A stretch of DNA of 64,000 nt from Dysidea avara (taxonomy: Eukaryota > Porifera > Demospongiae > Dictyoceratida > Dysideidae), in NCBI RefSeq assembly GCF_963678975.1, contig NC_089280.1:32320603-32384602 (forward strand), written 5' to 3'. Positions 1 to 12,700 of this stretch are shown piece by piece. How positions within the stretch are numbered: the stretch's first letter is position 1; each line of letters starts with the position of its first letter. The notes under the pieces are model-generated. The model ran no database searches, was not told the DNA's origin, and saw nothing but the letters and a program-made list of their open reading frames with translations. The translations under genes were made by a program, and so were the position numbers.

Positions 1-305
1 TGTACGCAACTTAAATTCTCATGTTTTATTTAGACTCTAAATTTGTAGATCTGCACACAGACATGCAGACAGATAAACAGAGGGCTTTCCCAAACTGCTT
101 TTAAGAAACTAGGTAAACACTCACAGCCAGCTGTTTAAAAAGGTATTGCATGACAGCTTAAATTATAGTCTCTTAAAATATTTATACTGTAGCAACTATA
201 TGTTTCTAGTACTCAAGTTTATAAACTTTTTTTTAAAATTTACTGATTAAGTAGCTATATACAGCCTATGTGTGTATGTTATCTTTGGTTCTGCTATGTA
301 TACAG
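1..305. other. Intron of gene A upstream of first visible exon
   Basis: AT-rich sequence without a supportable exon. It ends in a splice acceptor (tacag at 301-305), so it is read as the 3' part of an intron. The signal peptide and any earlier Ig exons of gene A would lie left of the window. Confidence 0.5.
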
Positions 306-584
306 ACCAGTTGTCCATCAGTGTTACACCAACTAATCCAGTGGTTGGTGAGAGTGGAACTGTTCAGTTCACTACTACAGCAAGTGGTATAAATAAGAAA
401 AATTTTGTGTACCAGTGGAGGAAGAGAGGTTGTAGCAGTCTTCCTAATAAGGTGTCTGGTGTTAATGGAGCAGTGTTAACAATTCCTAGTCTTGTTAAAT
501 CTGATGAAGGAGTGTATTATTGTAATGTGACTAATGAGTGGCATAACAGTAAAAGGAGTGATGACGTCACTTTGACTGTTCAAG
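306..584 (+). CDS. Gene A exon: Ig-like domain 1 (B-strand Cys absent)
   Basis: Acceptor tacag ends at 305 and donor caag|gtatgc follows 584. The exon is 279 bp, phase 1 at both ends. It encodes an Ig fold with the core Trp (VYQWRK) and the F-strand motif DEGVYYC. The position that normally holds the B-strand Cys reads QFTTTAS, with no Cys, so the canonical disulphide cannot form. The same is true of the paralogous exon at 56703-56981. An upstream in-frame ATG at 272 or 296 exists but lies in the presumed intron. The exon therefore probably belongs to a gene whose start is outside the window. Confidence 0.78.
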
Positions 585-679
585 GTATGCATGCTCTCAA
601 AATAGAACCTATTGTATAACAGACATCTTGTAATACTGTAATCCACACACACGCACGCACGCACGCATATGCACACACA

Positions 680-720
<41 letters not shown>

Positions 721-3700
721 GCAACAACAGCTAGGCTGTATGAAAAGAATGTGACCTTTTATAGTCTGGGTGAAAAAGTTGTGAGATCAAAGGTGGCAAC
801 ACATTATTAAAATTTATTTGACAACATAGCAGGGCTGCCACTATTAATTTCACAACATTTTCACCCAGGCTATTAAATACCACACCCTTTTTCACAGCTT
901 GGCATTTGTGTGTGGACATTGTACTCTATGTGGCTGACTTTGGGGTTTAATTTTACCCACATTTTCTTTTCATTCACAGGTACATTGATGATTATTGAAA
1001 ACTGAATTTATATAATATAATGTATTTAGGTTAGAGATCTAGTACAGGCATCTTTATAAGCTAAGGCAAAACACGAAGAACCGAGGGTTGGTAATGGGAG
1101 CATTTTGTATGGGCATATCGGAGAAGTCATTATGGGATTAATATAGACATTTTTCTAAAATCGTTATGCAATCTTAACATAAGTGCAGAAGACTGCACAT
1201 GTTTTGTCAAAAAGCCAAGAAATCAAAGCTCACACCTTATTGCTGCTTCCTGAAGTGTAATACTAGTGAAGGTAATCATTTTGATAAGGAAACTGATCAG
1301 TTGCTGCTATTGCATGTGCCACGGCATTATGACAGTGTTAATAACAGAAAGTGTAGTGGTGAAACAGTTTGAAGAAACAGCTTGAGTGATCTCAATGGCA
1401 ACAAGTTGTCACAAGTTGTTTGCTTATTTCATAGGTATTTATGACACTACAGCAGTATAAAGACCAGCCATGGTTTCACATATCGACCACACCAACAATA
1501 CAGATAATAAATGAATAACCATTCTACAAGGTAACTTACCCATATAGGTATTTATCTACAGTTTAGTTGAAGGTGAAAGATATTTAAAACAATCTAGAAA
1601 ACAGATTGGAATTAAACAAATTTTCCGTGATGTTACTGGACTTCTCCATTCATCCTGACAAATGTAGCCACAAAATTGAACCGTACCTCTCATAATTGAA
1701 CTTTAAACATTTTTTTTTATAGAATGAATGGAATGGTGAAACTCGTGTTGGTTTGGGTGACTTTGCCCACTGCAGACTATCAGCCTACAAATATGCTTGG
1801 GAGAGCATATAGCAATCATTGATTGGAAATGAGATTTGCAATATCTGAGGTCTTTCTGCCAGTAGGTTTTAAACCATTTTATGAACCTGTTAGTAGGTCT
1901 TTTAGTGGATTTTGAAGACCTCATCATCTCTCAAATACTTCAGGATTATCTTGGCATTACATTAGCATGGCGTTACTGTATAACCATATCAATTTCATTG
2001 TTGTTTGAAATTAGCTTAGTTTTATACAGTATACAGTACTGATTATAGATAATATTATGTGTTTCTGTATAATATATGCGCATTAACACAAAATTAATTT
2101 TATGATTGCAAGTTAGTGTGCCATCCACATTAATATTGTGGAGACTCATTACGATTACCATGCATTACAAAGATGACTGGTTCATTAGTCATCATCGTGA
2201 ACTTTCTAAAATCATCTTCCAAACATTACTCATGTGTCTTTATCATAGTCAGCTAGTATCTTGCAATAACAAAATCATCATCTCATACCCCTAACATCCA
2301 CACCTTATAATAACTATAACTCTACTGTTTTCCTGTGGAAACAAAGGAGAGTGTTGAAACCGATGGATTGCTACAGTCAACAGACAGAACTGGACACCTA
2401 CAGAGTACACATGGATCTGCAGCGAACATTTTGTATCTGGCGAGAAGAGTAACAACCCACTTGCACCACATTACGTGCCTAGTTTGTTCAAGCACTTTAA
2501 GAGCCCAGTGAAGCATCATTTGGCAGCATGGTTTGCTCATCGATCAGAGAGAGATGACGGATCCTAGAGAGATGACAGACTGGAAAACAGATGTACAAGG
2601 GAGTAGTGCTAATTATTCAGGTTACAGGTGGTTTGTCACAGCTGGTTGTTTACAGACAACTTATTAAATACCACTAATGTTGGGTTTTGCCAGCACAAAA
2701 GCTTGTTGGAGAGAGGGCGCTTGCAAGATAATGTAAGAAGGCTGGAAGTAAGTCTCATATGAAATACTGTACAATCGACATACTCTAATAGAGCAGTCAC
2801 TTTGCTGTAGTAGAGCACACACTTTAATTAACCACACTGCCATCTTTTTTTGGTTAGCTATCCTATAGTTCATGAAGTTAATTCTTTACAAGAAATTAAA
2901 ATCATAAAGTAGCTAAGTTCATCTTGCAGACATGCTCAGGTTGATATATATCCTAATAGAGCAATCACTTACCTAATATAGCAGTCTGTATTAAGTTCTT
3001 AATTCTGTTGTAGCAGTCACATCAACAGTTACCTGCAGCTTAGAAAATCATGCTAATCTATGTAGGTGTAGCTAATGCAATTGCATAATCCTGTTATTAT
3101 ATGACTGGTGTTTATATTGCACCACTGGTAGTAGCTGTTGTTTGTAGTATCCTCCTGACCACATGTACAATGTGTTAGCTACACACTGTATATGCTTTGC
3201 CCCCATTGTTAGGTTGTCCTGTTTATACATGTACTTGATTGTATGTGACCCGGTCCTAGTGAAAATTATAGCAATAACAATCAGTTGCATTTGGAACTGA
3301 AATTTTATTATTGGAGTGTCATTTGTTTTCTCTCCCTGACAAATACGGTGGCTTTGGTATTCCTGTAGCATGTGTTTCAGCTCCACCTTTATATAATGCA
3401 TCAAGAAATTCCACCAAGTGCATTGTTGAGGCCATTCTTCATTGGAGATTGGTGCTCATGAAACTATGGTATTCTCTGCTAGACCTCACTATATCAAGAT
3501 ATGTGACATTAAATATATCAGCTGTGATTGCAGTAAACTCAGAAACAGATGAAGTACATCACATGATCCACATAGTCTACACAGATTTCTATTGCATCAT
3601 AGTTTTTCAATAGTTGTGATAAGGATGCTATGGTAGTTTATCATACCCTGTGAGCAACAGCATGGAGTCTTTTATAAATAGTTGAATGACTGAAATGAGA

Positions 3701-6700
3701 GAAAATTAAGTTGCACTTTTTATACAGTTGTTAAAACAAATGTATGTAGAGTTCACTAAAGGTATTTTGTGCTAATAGTCTGCATGGGCTGCACCTGTAA
3801 ATAGGTGTACCTGTCTATGAAGATCTATGTTGGTACACCACTAATGTAAATATCCACATTGTATTTTTTGTGCCTCTAGGTACTTTTTTCAATGGATTTG
3901 CAAAGTCTCCAATTTGTCACTACATGCCAGAGGGTCACACAAATAATTAATGGTGTTAGAAAAGCAGTTAGAAAATAGTATGAATAATATGCTTTGATCT
4001 TTGGAGGATAATTAGGTCTTTAAAATTCACTAAGAGACCTGCTAGCAGGTTCTCAAAATGGTTAGAATTAACCTGCTGGCAGAAAAGACCTCAAGAATCA
4101 CAAATCTCACTTTCGATTATTGATTTGCAATGCTCCCTCCAAGCATAATCAGGCTAATAGTCTGCAGTGGGTATCCAGTTACCTGGGCCAACATGTGGTT
4201 AATCACTCTATTCATTTTATAGGTATACCTAAAAGAATTCGATTATGGGAAGTGCAATCTAACGTTGTACGTATGTTTGTCAAGATGAACGGAGAAGTCC
4301 CAAAATATTATGAAAAAATTCTGTTTAGCGCTCGTCTGTTTCTAGAGTGTTTTATGGCTGTTCAGAGGAGGGTGGAAGCGCTTCAGGCGCTACTTGGAAA
4401 ATATTACCTTAATTGCATAGTTTAATCACGTGAACCTCAATAGTCCCGATACAAAACTAGTGAATGAGCAGTGATAGCTGATGATCGCTAGATATTTTGT
4501 TTGTGCTTCGTGTAAGGATTAAAACGATGTATTTTGTTTTGTAAAAGTGCTTAGTTTTGAAGGAAAAACTGATGGAACAATATTTCGCGCATAGTAATAC
4601 TATCGCTAGCAAGGTATTTATGTTCAAAACCAAACAATGATACCACACTTTGTTGCATCGTCCACACATTTTAGTTCACCCAGAAATCGATGGTTTTGCA
4701 TAATTCATTTTAGCGGCTGTTTTCATCGTCTATTAAACTATGGATGGACTTTACCAAGACCTAACTAGGTAAGGTTCCTTGCAGAACATTATTTTTGCTA
4801 CGTGTAATGTGGGTGTGGTCCACATTAGAAACCATGCCTATTTTTCGTGCTACTGTGGCACCACTGAAGGCACAACTTGCAACAACTTGTTTCCATCATA
4901 TAAATCCACACAAGCTGCTTCTTCAACACACATCTTCTTTACACTGCTGTGATGCCATAGGCACTGGCTACTGCTAACTCGGCTCGACATTATCGATCAC
5001 TGCTGTTTTCCAGCTGTGCCAGATCCAATTAGTCTTTACTTGCGAAAGGAGGCAGTGGAAGCTTCGAATTTTTTCGACACTTCAACAAAAACATGTTCAG
5101 TCTTCTGTGATTATTTTAACATTGCACAATGATTTCAGTATGACATATAACCCAATCCCACAATGACTCCACCTATATGTCCTTATATAATGCATACCTT
5201 TTCTAGGTTGGTTAGAGACCACGCCCTTGGATCTTCGTGTATTTTGAAAACCTCGCTATGCTCAGTTGTAAAATTCAAAAAGTTTCTTGTGCTAGGTCTC
5301 TAACCTACACTTAGAGCAGTGGTGAAAAATGATCTTTCAGAATAAGCCGTGAATGGATGTATTGTGCCATTGTCTCGGTTTGAGTTATGATGCAAACAAG
5401 TTGGATTTTTTAATTTTACCCTGCCAATTACAATTGCTTTCTATTATATCTAACTATTGACACTTATGCCTTTAAAACTACTTATAGGCTTTAACAGTGT
5501 ATGCATATTGTATTAAAACTGCTATTTATTACTACAGCTGGTTTACCATTGTTTTGGAGACACCCACAAGATCAGTTTGTTGATAACAATGACAAAGTGA
5601 CATTTGACTGTTTTGCTAATGGAAGTGATTCCACAATAAATTTTACATGGGAAAAGGACAGAAGATCATACACTTCAGGTGTTACACAAGTTACAACACA
5701 CAGTAATGGAGTGAGTAGTAGTTTAACACTGAACAGAGCTAGAGTAGCTGATAGTGGCAAGTATCGATGTAGAGCTACTGATGTTGGTTGGGAAAAGTGT
5801 TACCTCTAATGAAGGAGAATTATTAAGTAAATTGTATCATTGTTTTGATCAGAAATTATTGCTCTTCACTTGCAGTTCTCCCACTCATCCTCACCAACCC
5901 TGATGATGTTACTGTATTTATTGGCCGGTCAACACAGCTCACTTGTAATGCACTAGGTACTGACATAGTCTACCAGTGGATGAAGGATGGTGTAGTAGTG
6001 TCTGGTGCTAACTCAAACATGTTGAGGATTACTAACATAGAGGAACCAGATGAGGGAGTGTACAAGTGTGTGGCTAGTAATAAAGGTGGTCAGGTTGAGT
6101 CTAATCCAGGAACTGTCACAGTATATGGTATGTTAGTAATAATGAAATAACATTTTTAAACCAGGCGCAAGCCCACAGCCAGCGTGGGTGTGCGCCTGGT
6201 TTATTTATTTATTTGTACTGAGCAGTCAGCCCTGCTGGTATGCTCAGAAAAAAACAAAAAACAAAAAAAACAACAACAACAACAACAACAACCACAACAA
6301 AAAACAATTCTAACTTAACATACAGTAAACCAATTGTTCGACTAATTACAAGTTAGTACTAGTGTGGTAATATGATTGTAAAAGTGATGTGAACGAATCT
6401 GGATCAGACGTTTCAATGATGTTAACAGGCAAGGTGTTCCATTCTTTAACAGTTCTTGAGAAGTAGCTGCTCTGGTATGATCTGGTGGATGATGATGGAA
6501 TTATGAGATGCAATGGATGGTATGATCTAGTTTCTCTCGTTGGTGGTAGGTAATATGATGGTATGCAGATGGCAAGCTGGTGATGGAGTGCCTTGTGCAG
6601 GACTTGTAATCTAGATATCTTGCGACGAGTCTCAAGAGATGGCAGGGATAATTCATTTAACATTGCTGAAACTGAGCTAAATCTACTATAGTCATTATAA

Positions 6701-9700
6701 ATCCATCTGGCTGCACGACGTTGTACCTTCTCTAATTGCTGAATTTGTGAATTGTAGTATGGATCCCACACAGCTGATGCATATTCCATTTGTGGCCTCA
6801 CCATTGTGATGTATGCAGATTTCTTAACTCTTTGTGAGCAACTACTAAGGTTACGTTTCAAAATGTTAAGGGTTTTTGTCGCCTTTGCTGCTATGGTAGA
6901 TATGTGTGAAGACCAGGATAATGACTTGTTAATTAAGATGCCCAGATAAGAGTGTTGCTCAGATGTTTCTAATATGTGACCGGATCTTGGAAAACCTACC
7001 TTTTGGGCACAAGCTAACTTTTTGGGAAAACTCAAATGAAAATTTCAACACTCTTTTTTAAATTAATTTTTTTGCACATTTGGATAAAGCAACTATTAAA
7101 CCTTCTTGATGTGAAGTTTCACACCCATAGCTTCTTTTTCCTAGGAGATATGGATGATTATATCAGACCATGTAGTAATTTCACATGCGTGGGACAACAA
7201 GTAACTTACAAATTGGGTAATTTGTTCAGGTGCTGGAATGGCTAAAACTTAGTCTTGGACAATGATACATGGCATTTAATTGCAGAAAAGTACCAAGAAT
7301 ACTTCATTATACTATCAGAAATGTCTTTTAAAGTATTTTAGATGGTAAGAATGGAATTATTAGTAAACAAAGTGATTTGTCACCATTTGTCACCCTTAAT
7401 CACCCACAGAACTCAATACATTGCCATAAAAGTTAGTTTGTAATGTACAGGACAGAAAATTGGCCATATCTCAGGAATGCTTAAAGATATTAAGCTGAAA
7501 TTTTAACACAAGATAGATGAGCACCTAGTACCTCATCTAAGCTATGAAACAGAAAATTGACCCATGTACTAAAAAGGTAGGTTTTCCAACATCAGGTCAC
7601 ATATATGGCCGTTCAGTATGTAATTATGTGTGATGGGTGAAGTATTCCTTGTGCATTACACTACAGCACATTTGATGACATTAAAGTTCAGTTGCCAGGT
7701 GTTAGCCCATTCAGATAACTTGTTCAGATCTTGTTGGAGCTGGATGGTGTCTTCTCTGCTATTGATTATTCTGTAAAGTAGACAATCATCTGCGAACATC
7801 CGAAGAGGAGAATCTATATCATTTGCTATGTCGTTTATATACAGTAAAAACATCAGGGGACCCAGGACAGTTCCTTGAGGGACTCCTGACAAAACAGGTA
7901 CAGGGTTTGAGGTTTCACCATCCAAAACTACACATTGTGAACGTCTAGTGAGCCAGGATTCAATCCATGCAAGAGTACTGTCGCCAATTCCATAATGCTT
8001 TAATTTAGTCAGAAGTCGTTGATGTGGAACTGTATCAAATGCTTTAGAAAAGTCTAGAAGGATTATATCAATTTGCTTTTGATGGTCAAGAGCGTAGGAT
8101 ATGTCTTCAGTCAAAGTGATAAGTTGAGTGACACAGGAGTGCTGTGATCGAAAGCCATGTTGATTTTCAATTAAAACGTTATGTTGGTTAAGATGGTTCA
8201 TAATGGAGTGGTAAATAATGTGTTCCATAGTCTTAGCACAAATGGATGTTAACGATATAGGTCGATAGTTGATGGCACTACTGCGGTTACCCTTTTTATA
8301 CACAGGACAAATGTTAGCTGATAGCCAATCACTCGGTAATGAGCTGGTAGACAAAGACTGGGTAAAGATCACTTGTAAAATTGGAGCAATTTCATTAGCA
8401 CAATGTTTTAGTATGTATTGTGAAATAAGGTCAGGTCCACTAGACTTTTGTTCGTCAAGTGTTGAAAGTAGTTGTTGTATCCCAGACTATGAGATGGAGA
8501 GAGTAGGCATGTCAGGTATAGCATTAATAGTATTACTTATTGTAGGTATTGTTGATAGGTTTTCTTTTGTGAATACAAACTGGAAATGATTGTTCAGAGC
8601 TTTTGCTTTGTCTTTTGAATTATTAACAGGTTTTCCATTAACAAGTAGGGTGGGAATATCATGTTTATCCTGTCGTTTGGCCCTTACGTACTTCCAAAAT
8701 TGGCGGCAATTCCCACTGAATGAACTATCAAATAGTCTGGCTTAATAATTGTTGTGTGCCTCTTTCAATCTGCAGTTGATTAGGTTCCTGGCATCGCGAT
8801 AAGCTTTCCAATCAGACTCTAATTTGCTTCTCTTAGCCTTGTTGTATAGTTTTTTGCGTGCTTTCATATCTTTCTTTATTTGCCTATTAATCCAGGGTAA
8901 ATTGTTGCGTGAACGTTTCACTTTGTGAGGAACATGGTTAGAGACAGCTTCATGGATTGCTTGCTTGAATTCTTGCCAAAGTTGTTCAACTGGTCTGGAA
9001 TGTGGGTCACTTGATAAGAATGTATTTGCAAAAGTTATTAGATCTCTTTTAATTAGGTCGATGTTACCTTTGTGATACAAAGCAATTTGTGACCGGATCT
9101 TGGAAAACCTACCTTTTGGGCACAAGCTAACTTTTTGGGAAAATTCAATTGAAAATTTGAGCAATATTATTTTAATTGATTTTTTTGCACATTTGGATAA
9201 AGCAACTATTAAACCTTCTTGCTGTGAAGTTTCACACCCAAAGTTTCTTTTTCCTAGGAGATATGGATGATTAAATCAGACCATGTCATAATTTCACATG
9301 CGTGGGACAACAAGTAACTTACAAATTGGGTGATTTGTTCAGGTGCTGCAATGGCTAAAACTTAGTCTTAGACAATGATACATGGCATGTAATTGCAGAA
9401 AAGTACCAAGAATACTTCATTAATCTATCAGAAATGTCTTTTAAAGTATTTTAGATGATAAGAATGGAATTATTAGTAAACAAAGTGATTTGTCACCATT
9501 TGTCAAACTTAATCACCCACAGAACTCAATACATTACCATAAAAGTTAGTTTGTAATGTACAGGACAGAAAATCGGCCATATCTCAGGAATGCTTAAAGA
9601 TATTAAGCTGAAATTTTAATATAAGATAGATGAGCACCTAGTACCTCATTTAAACTATAAAACAGAGAATTGACCCATGTGCCAAAAAGGTAGGTTTTCC

Positions 9701-12700
9701 AAGATCAGGTCACATTTTGTGTTGCTTTGTACTTGGAGTTGTATGCTTGTTTATATCAAGATGGAATGTTAACGCATCATGATCTGAGATACCAGGAACA
9801 GTAGAAATGTTAACAATTTTTGGATAAGTACAGAAAACAAGATCTAATGTATTCTCTAAACGGGTTGGCAAGTGCACAAATTGTTCGAGACTGTTATCGT
9901 TTATTACATCCAAAAACATGTTATTTAGAGCATTTCCATAAGTGGGGGTGGTAGCAATGTTACCATAACCATTGTGCCATGTGATACTTGGAAAATTGAA
10001 ATCCCCCATTAACACAATATTTGGTGGAGTATTTGAATTGTTTAACCTGGCTAGTGAAACACTGAGTTGTTCTATGGGTTTACTGAAATTGTTTTCGTAA
10101 AAGTGTGTGTGTGTGTACCTATCTACCTATCTACCTATCTATGTTTGTCCGTACGCACCCACGTGAGCAAAATCGTTTTATAACGGTAAAAGCAGCTTTT
10201 ACGTAAGAAGTAAAAGTGAAATGAAGTCTGTATTAAACTTCTGCACAGGTGAACTTTGCTCTGAGGTGGTTTCTTTTCGGCGGACTGAAATACGGGTGTG
10301 GTGACTTTCCTCAGACTACCTTCCCCTTGAGGTTTTCAGGCATTTAGCAACTGAAAAACAACGGTGCAGGCCTCGTACACTACCAGGAATAGCCTATCGC
10401 TTCGAGTTGAAAGGGGGCGTATCCTTACGTACGCAAACAAAAATGAAGAGCACCTTTGAGGCTTTGTCGAGAGAATTTGTGGGAAAAAACACATTAGTCA
10501 CACTATAAAACAGTTTAGAAGATGGTTTTGTGCGTAATATGTTGGTAAAAGCGGTTTGTTTAACAAACGCTTCCTTAGCAGTGCATAGCAACATAATTGA
10601 ACGAATTACGAATATTTCATGAATTACGAAATACGAGAATTAGCTAATAATATTATTGCACAATCCAAAACTACCCTATTGTAAAGTAGTAATACATAGT
10701 TGGTTAATTCATAGTAGTATATACTGTCTATAGTTAATTCCAGATGAGTTAGCTAGCTGCATGGCAGCTGGTTTTTAGAAGTAGCACATCAACTTGTTAA
10801 TGTACATCATACAGGTCCACCCATAGTACAGGAACTAACACAACAAGTTCATGTAGTGTTGGGTGAAGAGTTTCAGATCACATGTACTGCTACTAATGAT
10901 CAGGATGCTCCAACAAACTTGGATGTTCTCCTGGAAGACACCAAAAAGAGTTGAGTTTAATGAAACAACAACTGATGAGGATGATAGTCATACAGCCTCC
11001 TCCACTATTCATATCAGTAGTGTCACTTATAATGATAGTGGACGATATAGGTGTAGTGTAAGAAATGATGGTGGAAGTGACGTTACTACATTGAGACTAA
11101 TAGTTGAAGGTTTGTAGTAAACTAATCAAAATTATACTATTATACTATCTATGGTAATAACTTATTACAGTACCATCATCACCTCCTGTATCATTTAATG
11201 TCACTCCAGTAAATATTAGTTCACTTGAACTGGCATGGAACAAACCTCATAATCCTCGTGGTGAAATTGACTATTATATGGTAAATTTTCTTGCAAATAT
11301 TTTCACTGACCCTTGTTACTGCAGGTACACTATAAAAGCAGTGACCACCCAGTACAAGTGGTCAATGTTACCACCTTCACTGGTAACTACGCTCTTGACA
11401 ACCTCAGACCATACACAGAGTACAGTGTATATGTGACAGCAGTCAGGTTGATAGGAGCTACTGGTAGACCACTGGAGGGGGAGAAGAGTGATATAGTTAC
11501 TGCAAGAACATTAGCTGGAGGTTTGTTAGACTTTACCTAAAAATGTGTTCATTTTTTGTAATAATATAGAACCGATCATCTCTACATCTGGTCAAAGTAA
11601 AAGACCTCGATTGATTGTAAATATTGATAGCTTTGACATTAGTGATACATTTGTTATTGACTTGCCAGTTATAAGCATTGAAAATGGACCATTCAGGTGA
11701 GCATGTACAGTACATACATTGGTTATTCCGTGTCAAATCAACAAGGAATTTAGGGCCACCTCTCAGAATTTGACAAAACTTGATGTGTTTGTAGTACATG
11801 TGGTGCTTATCACTCATGAGAATTTTTAGCCCCACACACCCCATAGCTTCTGATAATGACCACAAATATTTTGAATATTTCATGAAAAATTGGTCCATCT
11901 GTAGATACAAAACCACTGTAACTTCACACTATGTAAATATTTTTTAAATACAATTTTTACTAATGTAAGACTGTTGATTGACTTTCCAGTGATCCCTAAA
12001 CTATAGGATATCTACTTAATTATGGTTTGAAAGTACTTTATTGAAAACTTTAATCCTTTATATTTTAAAAAATGCTGCTTGAAATTCTTCAAAATTCTTT
12101 TGTGAATAATGAGCGAGTCATTCATCTCTTCTCTTTATTACTGTAAGTTGAATCCAACTGTAGTGGACTTAGCCCTATTTACGTAAGTTGCATATGTGGC
12201 TGCATAGGTACGGTCAACAGAACTCCTCAAGAGGAATACCTGGACACCTGTTTATAATCCCCACGTATATTTAGACTAAGATACTTCTGTGGCTTCCGTA
12301 ATATAAGCACTTTACTTATGGTCCTAGCAATGGCTTTTACTGTATACATGCATTATTTGTACCTCAATGTGTGAAATTAATTGCTAAATTACTCATCCTT
12401 TTTGAGGAGGTCTGTTGTACCTTTTCAGCCATGTACATAACTTGAATAGTGTGGAGTGGGGCTATGTATGTAAGTGCACTTTGGCTGATTTGACTTAATA
12501 AAGTATTTTCAAAGAGACAGTACAACATTTATGTGTTTATGGATGCATGGTGATCTCATTTAAAGTCCACCTGTCTAATAAGGACCATTTTTAGACTTGC
12601 TAGAAAGGGTTAATGCTTTGGTGCTATACATTAGTATCCAATAAGAGAAGCATAAATAAACTGCAGCACACAGGTGGTCTTTCAATACAGGTGGTCACTA

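Larger units (their letters stand above)
585..5537 (+). other. Gene A intron (4.95 kb), with relics
   Basis: Lies between two phase-1 Ig exons. It contains a CA microsatellite, a fold-back element at about 728-917, a THAP-domain relic, an inverted pair of about 190-bp segments (1725-1915 and 4020-4215), copies of the CTAATAGAGCAGTCA motif at about 2785 and 2950, and a small TIR element near 5203-5315. The part from 585 to about 2030 is homologous to 56982-59500. From about 3000 to 4000 and 4430 to 5200 no gene or known repeat was recognised. Confidence 0.6.
6192..10097 (-). mobile_element. 5'-truncated LINE (CR1/L2/jockey-like) retrotransposon
   Basis: Coding blocks on the - strand in order: endonuclease C-terminal part (about 10097-9715; GDFNFPSITW, ISDHDALTF), linker region (9087-8742), reverse transcriptase (8372-7602; YRPISLTSICAK, LLDFSKAFDTV, FADD active site) and the RT C-terminal region (6974-6346; SYLGILINKSL, WDPYY). 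The 3' end has a CAA/GTT repeat and an AAATA-type tail near 6203. The 5' side stops inside the endonuclease, typical of target-primed reverse transcription. Two TGTGAC MITEs (6975-7601 and 9088-9714) interrupt it, and the reading frame resumes across each. Frameshifts and a stop near 7656 make it dead. It sits antisense in a gene A intron. Confidence 0.88.

Noticed and set aside
3072..3613. Overlapping frames at 3.1-3.6 kb as a gene
   Set aside because: No recognisable domain, no consistent exon borders, and both strands are open by chance in AT-rich intron.
8269..8589. 106-codon + strand frame
   Set aside because: Shadow of the LINE reverse transcriptase on the opposite strand.
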